Shown: in pieces, positions 16,960-24,900 of the stretch
Numbering within the stretch: position 1 is the stretch's first letter
Layout of the letters: every line of letters begins with the position of its first letter
Source of the DNA: Pseudomonadota bacterium
GTDB taxonomy: Bacteria; Pseudomonadota; Gammaproteobacteria; Pseudomonadales; Moraxellaceae
Direction: 5' to 3'
Assembly: GCA_021804485.1 (NCBI GenBank)
Contig: JAJZHM010000006.1
Coordinates: 1 to 43,124, forward strand
DNA length: 43,124 bases
Notes under the pieces: generated by a model
Databases searched by the model: none
What the model was told of the DNA's origin: nothing
Seen by the model: the letters and a program-made list of their open reading frames with translations, nothing else
Position numbers and translations under genes: made by a program

Positions 16960-17442
16960 ATGAAAATAGATCAAGACAAGGTTGCCCACATCCATTACAC
17001 CCTTAAAGATGATCAAGGGCAAATTATCGATCAATCCTCGGAACAAGAACCCCTTGCCTACATTCATGGGCATGGCAATATCATTCCTGGACTGGAGCAG
17101 GCTCTGCATGGAAAACTTGCGGGTGACACCCTCTCAGTCAGCGTCGTTCCTGAGCAGGGATATGGTGAGCGCTACGACCATCTGACCCAGAAAGTACCCA
17201 AAAGCATGTTCAGTGGCATGGATGAGATTGAACCAGGCATGCAATTTCATGCTCAGACCGATTCCGGCGTACAGGTTGTCACGGTCGTTCGGGTCGAACC
17301 GGACGGTATCATACTGGATGGGAACCATCCACTTGCCGGACAAACACTGCACTTCGACGTCAAAATCATGCAGGTTCGTGAAGCAACCCAAGAAGAACTT
17401 GATCACGGCCATGTTCATGGTGAAGGTGGTCATCACCACTAA
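16960..17442 (+). CDS. slyD: FKBP-type peptidyl-prolyl isomerase SlyD
   Basis: Cytosolic prolyl isomerase/chaperone that in E. coli also delivers nickel to hydrogenase maturation. The FKBP core starts VAHIHYTLKDDQGQIIDQSSEQEPLAYIHGHGNIIPGLEQALHGK. The IF (insert-in-flap) chaperone domain follows (SVVPEQGYGERYDHLTQKVPKSMF...), then NHPLAGQTLHFDVKIMQVREATQEEL. The C-terminus is a short His-rich metal tail (HGHVHGEGGHHH), much shorter than in E. coli SlyD. 160 aa. ATG 16960 has no strong Shine-Dalgarno. Confidence 0.95.
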   Translation: MKIDQDKVAHIHYTLKDDQGQIIDQSSEQEPLAYIHGHGNIIPGLEQALHGKLAGDTLSVSVVPEQGYGERYDHLTQKVPKSMFSGMDEIEPGMQFHAQTDSGVQVVTVVRVEPDGIILDGNHPLAGQTLHFDVKIMQVREATQEELDHGHVHGEGGHHH

Positions 17443-17503
17443 TTGTCAGACAAAAACCAAAAATTGGCATAAAATATAAAATTTATGCCTAATTGTCCGA
17501 CAA
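17443..17503. promoter_or_regulatory. paired TTGTC(A/C)GACAA palindromes in a larger inverted repeat
   Basis: TTGTCAGACAA (17443-17453) starts directly after the slyD stop, and TTGTCCGACAA (17493-17503) lies 50 bp on. Between them TTGGCATAAA and TTTATGCCTA form a further near-perfect inverted repeat with an AT-rich centre containing TATAAA. The 11-mer fits the general TNGTNNNACNA form of GntR/FadR-type operators. The first copy recurs at 22547-22557. Confidence 0.4.
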
Positions 17504-17545
17504 TATGAGTGAATACATGTGTTCGTTTTGCTAAAGTAGTCCACA

Positions 17546-17737
17546 GCAGGCGGTGCTGAAAAGACGAAACCTTCGCTCTTACAGCACACTCCCTGATGAA
17601 TCCATGACTTCACGAGTGTCTCGACTTTGTGTCTGATGACAGTATTCCGATGAAGTCACGGGGTTCCCTCGACCCCGTTGATTCTCAGCTTTATCGCCTG
17701 CTCCGTTTGGCTACCCACCCAGTCGAACGGTTTTTTT
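17546..17737 (+). ncRNA. candidate structured small RNA between slyD and fic
   Basis: A long-range closing stem, GCAGGCG (17546-17552) with CGCCTGC (17695-17701), encloses three hairpins in order. The first is GTGCTG/CAGCAC (17553-17558 and 17582-17587), continued inside by AAGA/TCTT and GAA/TTC. The second is TGACTTCA/TGAAGTCA (17605-17612 and 17651-17658). The third is CGGGGT/ACCCCG (17659-17664 and 17672-17677) with a 7-nt loop. A short stem, CCGTT/AACGG, then leads into seven Ts (17731-17737), a plausible terminator. No ORF explains the stretch. It does not resemble 6S, 4.5S, tmRNA or RNase P RNA as I know them. Confidence 0.45.
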
Positions 17738-17744
17738 ATTCCTG

Positions 17745-17769
17745 ATTGGGAGCCTAAAAGGCTCCCAAT
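17745..17769 (+). terminator. intrinsic terminator-like hairpin
   Basis: ATTGGGAGCC and GGCTCCCAAT form a perfect 10-bp stem with a TAAAA loop, followed by CTTTCTC. It lies just after the T-run of the candidate RNA and could back up its termination. Confidence 0.7.
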
Positions 17770-17835
17770 CTTTCTCATGTATTCGTAATAATGCATTGTA
17801 GCAAACTTTCTAATGCCGATTGTTTTTATCACTGC

Positions 17836-17903
17836 AAATCGCAAAATCGTTTTGCCTTTGACTTAAACTCACCGTATAGTTATTTTCATTGAAAATCGCA
17901 AAA
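17836..17903 (+). promoter_or_regulatory. fic promoter flanked by AAATCGCAAAA direct repeats
   Basis: The promoter is TTGCCT (17852-17857), a 17-nt spacer, and TATAGT (17875-17880). The 11-mer AAATCGCAAAA occurs exactly at 17836-17846, upstream of the -35, and at 17893-17903, in the leader. This arrangement fits an operator pair. Predicted transcription start is near 17887, which excludes the TTG at 17889 and favours ATG 17919 as the translation start. Confidence 0.5.
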
Positions 17904-17918
17904 AGTGGTTTGGCCAAC

Positions 17919-18728
17919 ATGGAGCTTTTTAACGCACTTGGATTTCACTGGAACAGGACTGCTGTGCCCTCCGTTGTCCCAACCTACTCCATCGAAAGGG
18001 TCGGCTTTCGTTTTCATCGGATGCTGCCCGAGTTCGTTTGGGATGCCAGCGTACTCGAAGGCAACCCATTCACATTCCCGGAGGTCAAGACTCTGCTGGA
18101 TGGCGTAACGATCGGTGGGCGGAAAATTTCCGATCAAGATCAGGCACTAAACCTCGCTGAATGCTCCAAGCATTTGCTTAAACTAGTGAAAGGTGGTCAG
18201 TTCACAATGACAAAGACCACCTTCACGGCGCTTCACAGTATTGTCGCTCGCAATGAAGCGTTGGAATGGGGCGTGTTCCGAGGCGAGGGACAAGAAACAA
18301 ACTACACACCGGATGTTGGTCTTGGAGCGTATGACAGATACACCCCACAACGTACGGAAGCAGGTGCGCCAGAACTTAACCGGATATTTAATGAAGGTTT
18401 GGCCGCGCTGAATGAGTGCCCGCCCTTTGAGAAGGCGACAGCATTTTTCGTGTTCGGCGCATTACAGCTATTTTTCTTCGATGGCAACAAGCGCACCTCA
18501 CGCTTTATGATGAATGGCATTCTAATGTCGAACGGCATTGATGCGATCAGCGTTCCAGCCGCCAAGGCGCAAGCCTTCAACGAGAAGATGGTGCGGTTTT
18601 ATCTCACTCGGGATGCCACTGAAATGATGGCGTTCTTAGTCGATTGTCACCCGGAGGCAGCGCGGATTTATGCCGCGAATCCCGGCATCGCCAATGCTCT
18701 GTCTGAGAATGCTGGCCCCCTTAGTTAA
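17919..18728 (+). CDS. Fic-domain protein with a non-canonical active site
   Basis: 269 aa from ATG 17919. Fic proteins transfer AMP or other phospho-groups from nucleotides to target proteins using the motif HPFx(D/E)GNGRxxR. Here the motif reads LFFFDGNKRTSR (residues ~184-195): the catalytic His is Leu, whereas the anion-binding DGN and the following Arg remain. An N-terminal motif ASVLEGNPFTFPEV (43-56) resembles the auto-inhibitory (S/T)xxxE(G/N) helix, with Ala at the first position. The protein may therefore be inactive as a transferase or use another chemistry. No antitoxin-like partner is adjacent. It has its own promoter and may be acquired; the 3' end runs into an imperfect repeat of GGCCCC(C)TTTAGT(T/C)AAA. 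Confidence 0.8.
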   Translation: MELFNALGFHWNRTAVPSVVPTYSIERVGFRFHRMLPEFVWDASVLEGNPFTFPEVKTLLDGVTIGGRKISDQDQALNLAECSKHLLKLVKGGQFTMTKTTFTALHSIVARNEALEWGVFRGEGQETNYTPDVGLGAYDRYTPQRTEAGAPELNRIFNEGLAALNECPPFEKATAFFVFGALQLFFFDGNKRTSRFMMNGILMSNGIDAISVPAAKAQAFNEKMVRFYLTRDATEMMAFLVDCHPEAARIYAANPGIANALSENAGPLS

Positions 18729-18770
18729 AGTGGCCCCTTTAGTCAAAAGAAATTTACATCAAGTTTAAGA

Positions 18771-18885
18771 TGGTCTCTTGCCGCAGCCGATCGGCGCTGC
18801 CACATGTCGCTTGTTCTGCTCCACCAGCTGCTCTAAGACCACCTTACCACGTTTACGAATACCCTCTTTTTCCAAACCACTTAAG
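18771..18885 (-). pseudogene. C-terminal coding fragment of unknown origin
   Basis: On the - strand a short open frame reads KEGIRKRGKVVLEQL, then VEQNKRHVAAPIGCGKRPS and TAA. It is protein-like in composition but has no start or upstream continuation: it begins across the osmC stop codon in another frame. It may be the tail of a gene lost when the fic region was inserted. I cannot name the family. Confidence 0.25.
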
Positions 18886-19306
18886 CAGCGTCGGCTTCAA
18901 TGACGAAATCGTGGGTGATCTGCACTCCGGCTGCGCCCAGCATGATCGATGCCGAGCAATACTTCTCAGCAGAGAGCCTGACGGCCCGTTCTACCGCAGC
19001 GGGGCTAAGGTCATGGCCAGACACTTTGAACAACAGATGAATACGGGTAAAAACCGCTGGAACACTGTCTGCCCGCTCAGCCTGCAGATCCACTTCACAG
19101 CCAGTAACCCTTTGCCGTGACTTTTTCAGAATGGAAACAACATCAAAGGAACTGCAGGAACCGAGCCCCATCAACAGCAACTCCATCGGACGAGGCCCAA
19201 GGTTGCGCCCGCCATGATCCGGCGGACCATCAACAACAAGGGCATGGCCACTCCCTGAAGTGGCCATGAATGTCACCTGCTCCACCCACTTGACCCGTGC
19301 CTGCAC
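18881..19306 (-). CDS. OsmC/YhfA-family protein
   Basis: 141 aa, full-length OsmC fold. The two conserved cysteines are in GLGSCSSFDVVSILKK (near residue 51) and LSAEKYCSASIML (near 116), the peroxidatic pair of the OsmC/Ohr superfamily. The opening WVEQVTFMATSGSGHALVVDGPPDHGGRNLGPRPMELLLMGLG is typical of the YhfA subgroup. The likely role is thiol-dependent peroxide reduction or redox protection in the cytosol; the exact substrate is unknown. The start is GTG 19306 behind GGAGG at good spacing. It stands alone. Confidence 0.88.
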   Translation of the reverse strand: MQARVKWVEQVTFMATSGSGHALVVDGPPDHGGRNLGPRPMELLLMGLGSCSSFDVVSILKKSRQRVTGCEVDLQAERADSVPAVFTRIHLLFKVSGHDLSPAAVERAVRLSAEKYCSASIMLGAAGVQITHDFVIEADAA

Positions 19307-19411
19307 AAACCACCTCCGAATATAGACTTTAGAGGGATCTTAGCACGTTGGAACGGAAGCTTACAGAACCCTCAATCACAACGCTCTTTACCACACTTCA
19401 TACCACAAGTC

Positions 19412-20596
19412 TTACCAGGCCTCATGCAGGAGTGCAAGCAGATCAGCAACGTCGGCCTCCCTTGGATTGAACAGGATCGAACCATCATTAACGGCCATTT
19501 CAGCAATTTGCTGCAACTGATTCTTTTTGACTTTAGCTGTTTCTGAAAGTGTGCGGGGTAATTTCGATCGCTGATAAATCTGATCCCGCAAGGTGCGGAT
19601 TTGAGCAATGGAGCGATTCGGCCGGGAAGATTCGGGGGTTGCTGCATAGATATCAGAACCTGCCAGCGGCAGCAACAGCGCACCTAGCCGGGGTCCAATC
19701 ATAGGCAGATTGTATTCCAGAACATACGGAAGGAAGAGGTTCATGCACAGACCATGGGGCAAATGGGCAACCGCACCAAGCGAATGACCAAGAGAATGCA
19801 CAAGCCCGACCATAGCATTTGAAAAAGCGATACCGGCCATGGTTGATGCTTCCGCCAGTTGCAAACGTCCCTCTGCATCCTGGGGGTGATCCATGACATG
19901 CAGCAAATTTTCGCTAATCTTGCGCACGGCATTAAAGGCATAAACCTCACTGATCGGATTACTGGCCAGACAGGTATAGGACTCAACGGCGTGGGTCATG
20001 GCATCCATGCCGGTCATGGCCGTCAAGTGAGCCGGCAAGGTGGTGGTCATACGAGGATCAAGAACAGCAGCATTTGGAAGCAGGAAATAGGAAGTAAACG
20101 GAACCTTGACCTGTTTTTCCGTATCGGAAATAACCGCCACCATGGTTACTTCTGAGCCCGTTCCTGAGGTCGTTGGCACAACAAACAGAGGCTTAAGCGG
20201 CTTTTTCAAATTATGGGCGCCAGCAAAGGCATGCAAATCATCCGAACCTTCCGAAACTAGAATATTCACACCTTTGCTGGTATCAATGACGGAACCACCA
20301 CCCACGGCAATCAGTGAATCACAACCCGATGAACGATACAGATCAGCTGCCTTGCGGACAGTATCCATACTACTGTCCGGAGGAACATCTTTGAAGAGCG
20401 CCCCAACTTCGATTCCAGCCCCCTGTAGAGCTTGCTCAACATAGGCCAGCAGACCAGCACCAATCACACCGGCATCGGTAATAATCATGGGACGGCGGGA
20501 CTGCAGAACCCCCAGCTCGAAAGGAATATGCTCAAGAGCCTTATGTCCGGATATGATTTTTACTGGGCAATAGAACTCATAAAATGATGCTGACAT
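19412..20596 (-). CDS. iron-containing alcohol dehydrogenase (group III)
   Basis: 394 aa NAD(P)-dependent Fe-ADH. The nucleotide site is SLIAVGGGSVIDTSKG (near residues 93-108), with TTSGTGSEVT near 140. The metal ligands lie in MTAMTGMDAMTHAVESYTC (Asp near 195-200) and GLVHSLGHSLGAVAHLPHG (three His near 263-281). It starts 3 nt after the SCP2-like gene, with GAGGAG inside the end of that gene, so they form one operon. It probably oxidises medium- or long-chain alcohols, perhaps those made by AlkB, to aldehydes. That is inference from context. Confidence 0.92.
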   Translation of the reverse strand: MSASFYEFYCPVKIISGHKALEHIPFELGVLQSRRPMIITDAGVIGAGLLAYVEQALQGAGIEVGALFKDVPPDSSMDTVRKAADLYRSSGCDSLIAVGGGSVIDTSKGVNILVSEGSDDLHAFAGAHNLKKPLKPLFVVPTTSGTGSEVTMVAVISDTEKQVKVPFTSYFLLPNAAVLDPRMTTTLPAHLTAMTGMDAMTHAVESYTCLASNPISEVYAFNAVRKISENLLHVMDHPQDAEGRLQLAEASTMAGIAFSNAMVGLVHSLGHSLGAVAHLPHGLCMNLFLPYVLEYNLPMIGPRLGALLLPLAGSDIYAATPESSRPNRSIAQIRTLRDQIYQRSKLPRTLSETAKVKKNQLQQIAEMAVNDGSILFNPREADVADLLALLHEAW

Positions 20597-20599
20597 GAA

Positions 20600-21133
20600 T
20601 CAGGCTCCTCGAAGCAGATTGAAAGCGAGTCTTTGATAGATCCGGGCACCTTGGATCAGTTTTTCGCGCACAGTGAGGTCGGGATAGCGCTTAACGGCCC
20701 GTTCTGCAACAAAACGCGGCAAAATAAGGGATTCCATACGATTAAGGCATCGCACCAAACGCAGGGCATAAGAAATATCACCATCCACATACATCCGGTC
20801 ATGGGCAAAAGCCGTTGCCGTACTCTCCTGGAAAGAAAGAACCAGAAAAGCATGAGACATATGCTTGAAGCGGATTCCGACATGAGCCGGGCCCATATGA
20901 TCATGCAATTGTTCCAGTACTCTGCCTGGTCCAACCCGAACCGTAAAACCCGGTCCTTCAGGCAATACCATCATCTGAATCAACGTTCCCGGAGCAAAAG
21001 AATTCAGTTCATTATTCATAACAGCATCAGTCTGACTGGCAGCGACCAGTCCTCGACCAACAACTTCCATCATTATTTGCACATACAGGCGCATGGATGA
21101 CTGCTCCAGCTGCCTGAGCCATGGCTTTTGCAT
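20600..21133 (-). CDS. SCP2-like lipid-binding protein (putative)
   Basis: 177 aa. The stretch ...FTVRVGPGRVLEQLHDHMGPAHVGIRFKHMSHAFLVLSFQESTATAFAHDRMYVDGDISYALRLVRCLNRME is consistent with a sterol-carrier-protein-2 type fold, which ends in a YVDGD-like segment. It is followed by a helical C-terminus with Ile/Leu/Arg (FVAERAVKRYPDLTVREKLIQGARIYQRLAF). SCP2-like proteins bind acyl chains or sterols, which would suit the alcohol and acyl-CoA enzymes beside it. It is the first gene of the operon with the Fe-ADH. ATG 21133 has a poor Shine-Dalgarno. Family call is tentative. Confidence 0.6.
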   Translation of the reverse strand: MQKPWLRQLEQSSMRLYVQIMMEVVGRGLVAASQTDAVMNNELNSFAPGTLIQMMVLPEGPGFTVRVGPGRVLEQLHDHMGPAHVGIRFKHMSHAFLVLSFQESTATAFAHDRMYVDGDISYALRLVRCLNRMESLILPRFVAERAVKRYPDLTVREKLIQGARIYQRLAFNLLRGA

Positions 21134-21165
21134 GCCTTAACCCCCCAGAAGCAAAAAAATGGCAA

Positions 21166-21187
21166 AATTAGAGTATTTACTCTAATT
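21166..21187. promoter_or_regulatory. 22-bp palindrome upstream of the SCP2-adh operon
   Basis: AATTAGAGTA and TACTCTAATT are perfect inverted arms around TT, about 33 nt upstream of ATG 21133. The form and length are typical of TetR-family operators. No regulator gene is adjacent. Confidence 0.55.
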
Positions 21188-21237
21188 GATTTGAGCAGGA
21201 AACTCCAGTACCCGCACACATGTTCATGCATTAAATG

Positions 21238-22422
21238 TTAATATAGAACCCCCGAAGACCTGAATTGACTGATTTCTTCAAGAGACCACCCGGCCTGTTG
21301 CAGAACCGCATCACGGTCGATGCCCAATTCAGCACCGGCGCGTTCATAAGAAGCGGGCGTTTTGCTAAAGTGCAACGGAGAGGCAACCTGTGTCAGTATC
21401 TCTCCAGTACCCGGTTGCGGCACCTCGACGATCATCTCTCGATCCCGCAGGGCTGGATGATCCATCGCCTGCCGGGCATCCAGAACCGGCTCAACACAAC
21501 AGTCGAGATTCTGAAGCAGTTCCAGCCAATAGGATCGGGGGTTTTTCAGCAGTTCATCCCGAATCTGTTGTTTCAGCCAGGATACCTGAACAGGATCAGT
21601 AACCGCCAAAAAAGCCAAAAGATCCTTCCGATTAATAACTTCAGCGAAGGAACTGAAAAAATTGGGTTCAAGTGGGGCAACGGCAAGATAAAGGCCATCC
21701 GAGCAGGCGTAGCAATCATAAAACCCTCCCCCGTTCAGAATACCGGTTTCAAGGCCTGGTGCTGCATCTCCTTCCAGAACCGCTGGATTACTGAGGACCT
21801 GCATACTGAACGCCGCATCCGTCATGCTCAGATCGAGATACTGTCCTTCACCACTATATTGTCGGTGTATCACTGCCGCAAGCAAACCCATGACCGCATG
21901 GTAAGCGCCTCCAGCAAGGTCAGCAACCTGCAGGCCATAGGGCATGGGCCCCTGCTCCTTTCGGCCATTGGCATGCAGGGCACCACTTAAGGCCATGAAG
22001 TTCAGATCATGCCCCGCTTTATGGGCATAAGATGAGGTTTGGCCATAGCCGGTAATGGAAACATAAATCAGATCAGGTCGGATCGCTCTGAGTTGTTCAT
22101 AATCAAGCCCCAATCGTTTCATGACGCCAGGGCGAAACTGCTCAATGACAATATCATAGTCGTTCAGGAATCGTTCAATGATGCTGCGGGCTGCAGGGTG
22201 TTTCAGATCCAGAGCCAGGCTTTTCTTGTTGCGGTTGATTGAAGCATGAACCACCGAAATTCCCGCTCGATAGGGTGGCATGACTCGCACCAGATCAGGT
22301 CGGTTTGGTGACTCAATCCGCAGGACATCCGCTCCAAGATCACCAAGAATCATGGTCGCAACCGGCCCCGGTAAAAGGGTACTGAAATCAAGAACCCGAA
22401 GACGACTGAGTGGCCCGGTCAT
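21238..22422 (-). CDS. family III CoA-transferase / alpha-methylacyl-CoA racemase-like
   Basis: 394 aa CaiB/BaiF-family enzyme. The N-terminus LRVLDFSTLLPGPVATMILGDLGADVLRIE is the family signature. The pair AGHDLNFMALSGAL (His near 131) and LQVADLAGGAYHAVMGLLAAV (Asp near 158) matches the His/Asp pair of alpha-methylacyl-CoA racemases, which epimerise 2-methylacyl-CoAs from branched-chain substrates. A plain CoA-transferase role is still possible. An excellent GGAGG precedes ATG 22422. It ends about 100 bp before the SCP2-adh operon on the same strand, suggesting shared lipid or hydrocarbon metabolism. Substrate not known. Confidence 0.85.
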   Translation of the reverse strand: MTGPLSRLRVLDFSTLLPGPVATMILGDLGADVLRIESPNRPDLVRVMPPYRAGISVVHASINRNKKSLALDLKHPAARSIIERFLNDYDIVIEQFRPGVMKRLGLDYEQLRAIRPDLIYVSITGYGQTSSYAHKAGHDLNFMALSGALHANGRKEQGPMPYGLQVADLAGGAYHAVMGLLAAVIHRQYSGEGQYLDLSMTDAAFSMQVLSNPAVLEGDAAPGLETGILNGGGFYDCYACSDGLYLAVAPLEPNFFSSFAEVINRKDLLAFLAVTDPVQVSWLKQQIRDELLKNPRSYWLELLQNLDCCVEPVLDARQAMDHPALRDREMIVEVPQPGTGEILTQVASPLHFSKTPASYERAGAELGIDRDAVLQQAGWSLEEISQFRSSGVLY

Positions 22423-22497
22423 TAGGGTACCTCCATCAAGATTAGGGAAAACAGCTCATGGGTATACCCGAAAAGTGTACTGGGATGATTGACTGAA

Positions 22498-24900
22498 ATG
22501 ACTAAATATTTGGGCATATCTTCCAGTCCATTAAAATTTAGTCAGATTGTCAGACAATTACAGCCTGTAATCTGTTCGAATCTTCTAAAATCGAATTGTT
22601 TGCCTGTCATGGATGAAGATATGTTTCGAATCGGGCTGCTTTTTAAGCATCTGTACTCTTGGCTGAAATGCATGCAGGCACGACTGAATGCATCGCATAA
22701 GTGCAGCGTCGCGACACCCTATTGGCAAACCCTGCACATGACTGATCAGGCCATTTCAGCTATGCGCAGCGATGTGGCCTTACTTAAGGCCCAAGGCCTT
22801 GTTGGTGATCCGACCGAAGAACAATGGTCTATGATTCTGACCGGACACCCTGTCAACCGTGTTCTTGCCGCAGCAGGTTCCGGCAAATCATCAACCCTAC
22901 TGTTAAGACTACTGTTCCTTGTTCGGCATCTCTGCATTGAGCCTGAGCAGATCAGCGTATTTTCGTTTACGGCTGCATCCTGTGAACAGTTGAGATTGAG
23001 CCTCGGCCAGTGGGCTGCAGTACTTGGAATAGGCACAGAGGACATAAAAAAAATCGGTGCCTGCATCACCACCTTTCATGCGCGACTTCGCCAATCAACC
23101 CCTGACGGCCTAGAGCCTTTTGAATGGCTGGGACAATCATCGCGTGGCAGCAACCGGTCTACCAGTGTGGAATCGAACCTTAATGACAGTCAATTACGAT
23201 TAATTAATCAAGCATATATATTCGCATGTGCCCATGACTCCGACTTTACCGCGCAACTCGCTGAGCTTCTTGAACATACGCTGGACGATTCTGCACAGCA
23301 TGGAGGTTGGAATCAGGAATCATCAACACTGAATATTAAACTTGCCGTGCAACGGGATGAGTCGCTACGCCTTAAGATTCGTCAAACCCTCATGCAACGG
23401 GGATTATGGTGCGATGAGCTGGATACTTCGGAGGCAGCGACTTTTACGACCCGTCACTACCGGGTGGGTGCTACAGCGCAACTACCTGATGGCAGACTGG
23501 TATTTGTTGATCAGCTGATTATGCAGCAAAACTGGTTTCCTAAAGAGGACCAGACCCATTATTTCAGCACCCATGAAGGACTAAATGTCCGCATTCAGCT
23601 GATTTCCCAATACTGTTTCAAACCTTATGTTTTTGTGCGAAGCCTTGAGCAATGGCAGCAGATCATCCAGCATGTGCAAATGAACCAGCGCCGCCCCCAG
23701 GCACGCCAGCGCTCAAAGCCCCATACCCCTGATGAAGCGCCCTATTTCACACTATGTCTGGATGGTGAAACAGGTTATGGTACGGTCGCAATGCATGCGT
23801 ATCGCATCGGCAGCTGGATGCTCAGTTTGGGGCTTGACCCTCAGGTACCTTTGCGTACAAACCGACTCAAGCCTGTTGAGGGGGCATTTTTGAAGGTCTT
23901 GCCGGGATTCTGGAAGGCATTCAGAACCACCCTCTCCCACAACCAGCTTTGCCTCTATTCCGATCAGTTCCGTCAAAGCGCCAGCCGCATGCAGCCAGAA
24001 CCTTGGGCACAACATCTGATGATTGATGAATTCCAGGATGTTTCTCCGGAAATCATCAACTGGATCAGTGCACTTCAGAAACAGCACCAAAGTCATGGCG
24101 CAAGCCTGATGGTTATTGGCGATGACTGGCAGTCCATTTATGCTTGGCGAGGCTCTTCTCCCCGTATCCTTCTGGAACTGGAACAATATGCCGCTGCGCC
24201 TTGGTCCGAACAACCTGTGCGGACCATTACTCTTTCTGAAAATTTCCGATCTTCACAAGCAATCATTGATGACGCTGATAAAGTAATCCGGCACGTTCAG
24301 ATGCGCTCAGAAAAGGAAGTATTCTCTCGACGCCCCCATGATGACCATCATCCTGGGCTGCAGTTGTGGGATCTTAGTGAACAGGAGGCTCGACAGACGT
24401 TCATTCAGGGCCTGATACAACTGATCGATCATGAATTGCAGACTCTGGATCGTATGCATGGCAAAGATCGCGGAACTTTGCTGTTGATGGCTCGTAAACG
24501 GGATGTTCTCCGCAAGATTTCTGAACAAATGCCGAGGCACTGGCAATCACGTGTCCGACTGCACACCTTACACAGTGCCAAAGGGTTGCAGGCGGAAACT
24601 GCCCTACTTATTGATGACTGTATCGCAGATCATTCCGGAGCCATACGGGAACTGATCTATCAGCACGTTGATGATCGGATGCGCTATGAACAAATGCTTG
24701 TCGATGAGACGCACCGGTTGGCCTATGTCGGTATGACTCGTGCCATGCACCGGCTGATCTGGGTCATGCGTGACAAAAAGACCCACTCCAAGGGTGTGCT
24801 CAGGTACTTTATAGATACCCAGCTTCCTGTACGCACCATCCCAGTGCTCAATAAAACTGCTTTGCATCGCTCATCATTGGCAGAAATGACGCAAGACTGA
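22498..24900 (+). CDS. superfamily 1 UvrD/Rep-like DNA helicase
   Basis: About 800 aa. SF1 motifs in order: Walker A AAAGSGKSST (near 127-136), Ia VFSFTAASCEQL, motif II LMIDEFQDVSPE (DEFQD), motif III VIGDDWQSIYAWRGS, motif IV LSENFRSSQ, motif V HTLHSAKGLQAETALL, and motif VI RLAYVGMTRAMHRL. These make it a 3'-5' helicase of the UvrD/Rep/PcrA group, but it is separated from UvrD proper by an unusual N-terminal ~115 residues and a middle segment resembling no known domain (TTRHYRVGATAQLPDGRLVFVDQL). The role is unassigned: repair, recombination or defence are possible. ATG 22498 is preferred (TTG at 22489 also in frame); a start at 22609 cannot be excluded. Confidence 0.88.
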   Translation: MTKYLGISSSPLKFSQIVRQLQPVICSNLLKSNCLPVMDEDMFRIGLLFKHLYSWLKCMQARLNASHKCSVATPYWQTLHMTDQAISAMRSDVALLKAQGLVGDPTEEQWSMILTGHPVNRVLAAAGSGKSSTLLLRLLFLVRHLCIEPEQISVFSFTAASCEQLRLSLGQWAAVLGIGTEDIKKIGACITTFHARLRQSTPDGLEPFEWLGQSSRGSNRSTSVESNLNDSQLRLINQAYIFACAHDSDFTAQLAELLEHTLDDSAQHGGWNQESSTLNIKLAVQRDESLRLKIRQTLMQRGLWCDELDTSEAATFTTRHYRVGATAQLPDGRLVFVDQLIMQQNWFPKEDQTHYFSTHEGLNVRIQLISQYCFKPYVFVRSLEQWQQIIQHVQMNQRRPQARQRSKPHTPDEAPYFTLCLDGETGYGTVAMHAYRIGSWMLSLGLDPQVPLRTNRLKPVEGAFLKVLPGFWKAFRTTLSHNQLCLYSDQFRQSASRMQPEPWAQHLMIDEFQDVSPEIINWISALQKQHQSHGASLMVIGDDWQSIYAWRGSSPRILLELEQYAAAPWSEQPVRTITLSENFRSSQAIIDDADKVIRHVQMRSEKEVFSRRPHDDHHPGLQLWDLSEQEARQTFIQGLIQLIDHELQTLDRMHGKDRGTLLLMARKRDVLRKISEQMPRHWQSRVRLHTLHSAKGLQAETALLIDDCIADHSGAIRELIYQHVDDRMRYEQMLVDETHRLAYVGMTRAMHRLIWVMRDKKTHSKGVLRYFIDTQLPVRTIPVLNKTALHRSSLAEMTQD

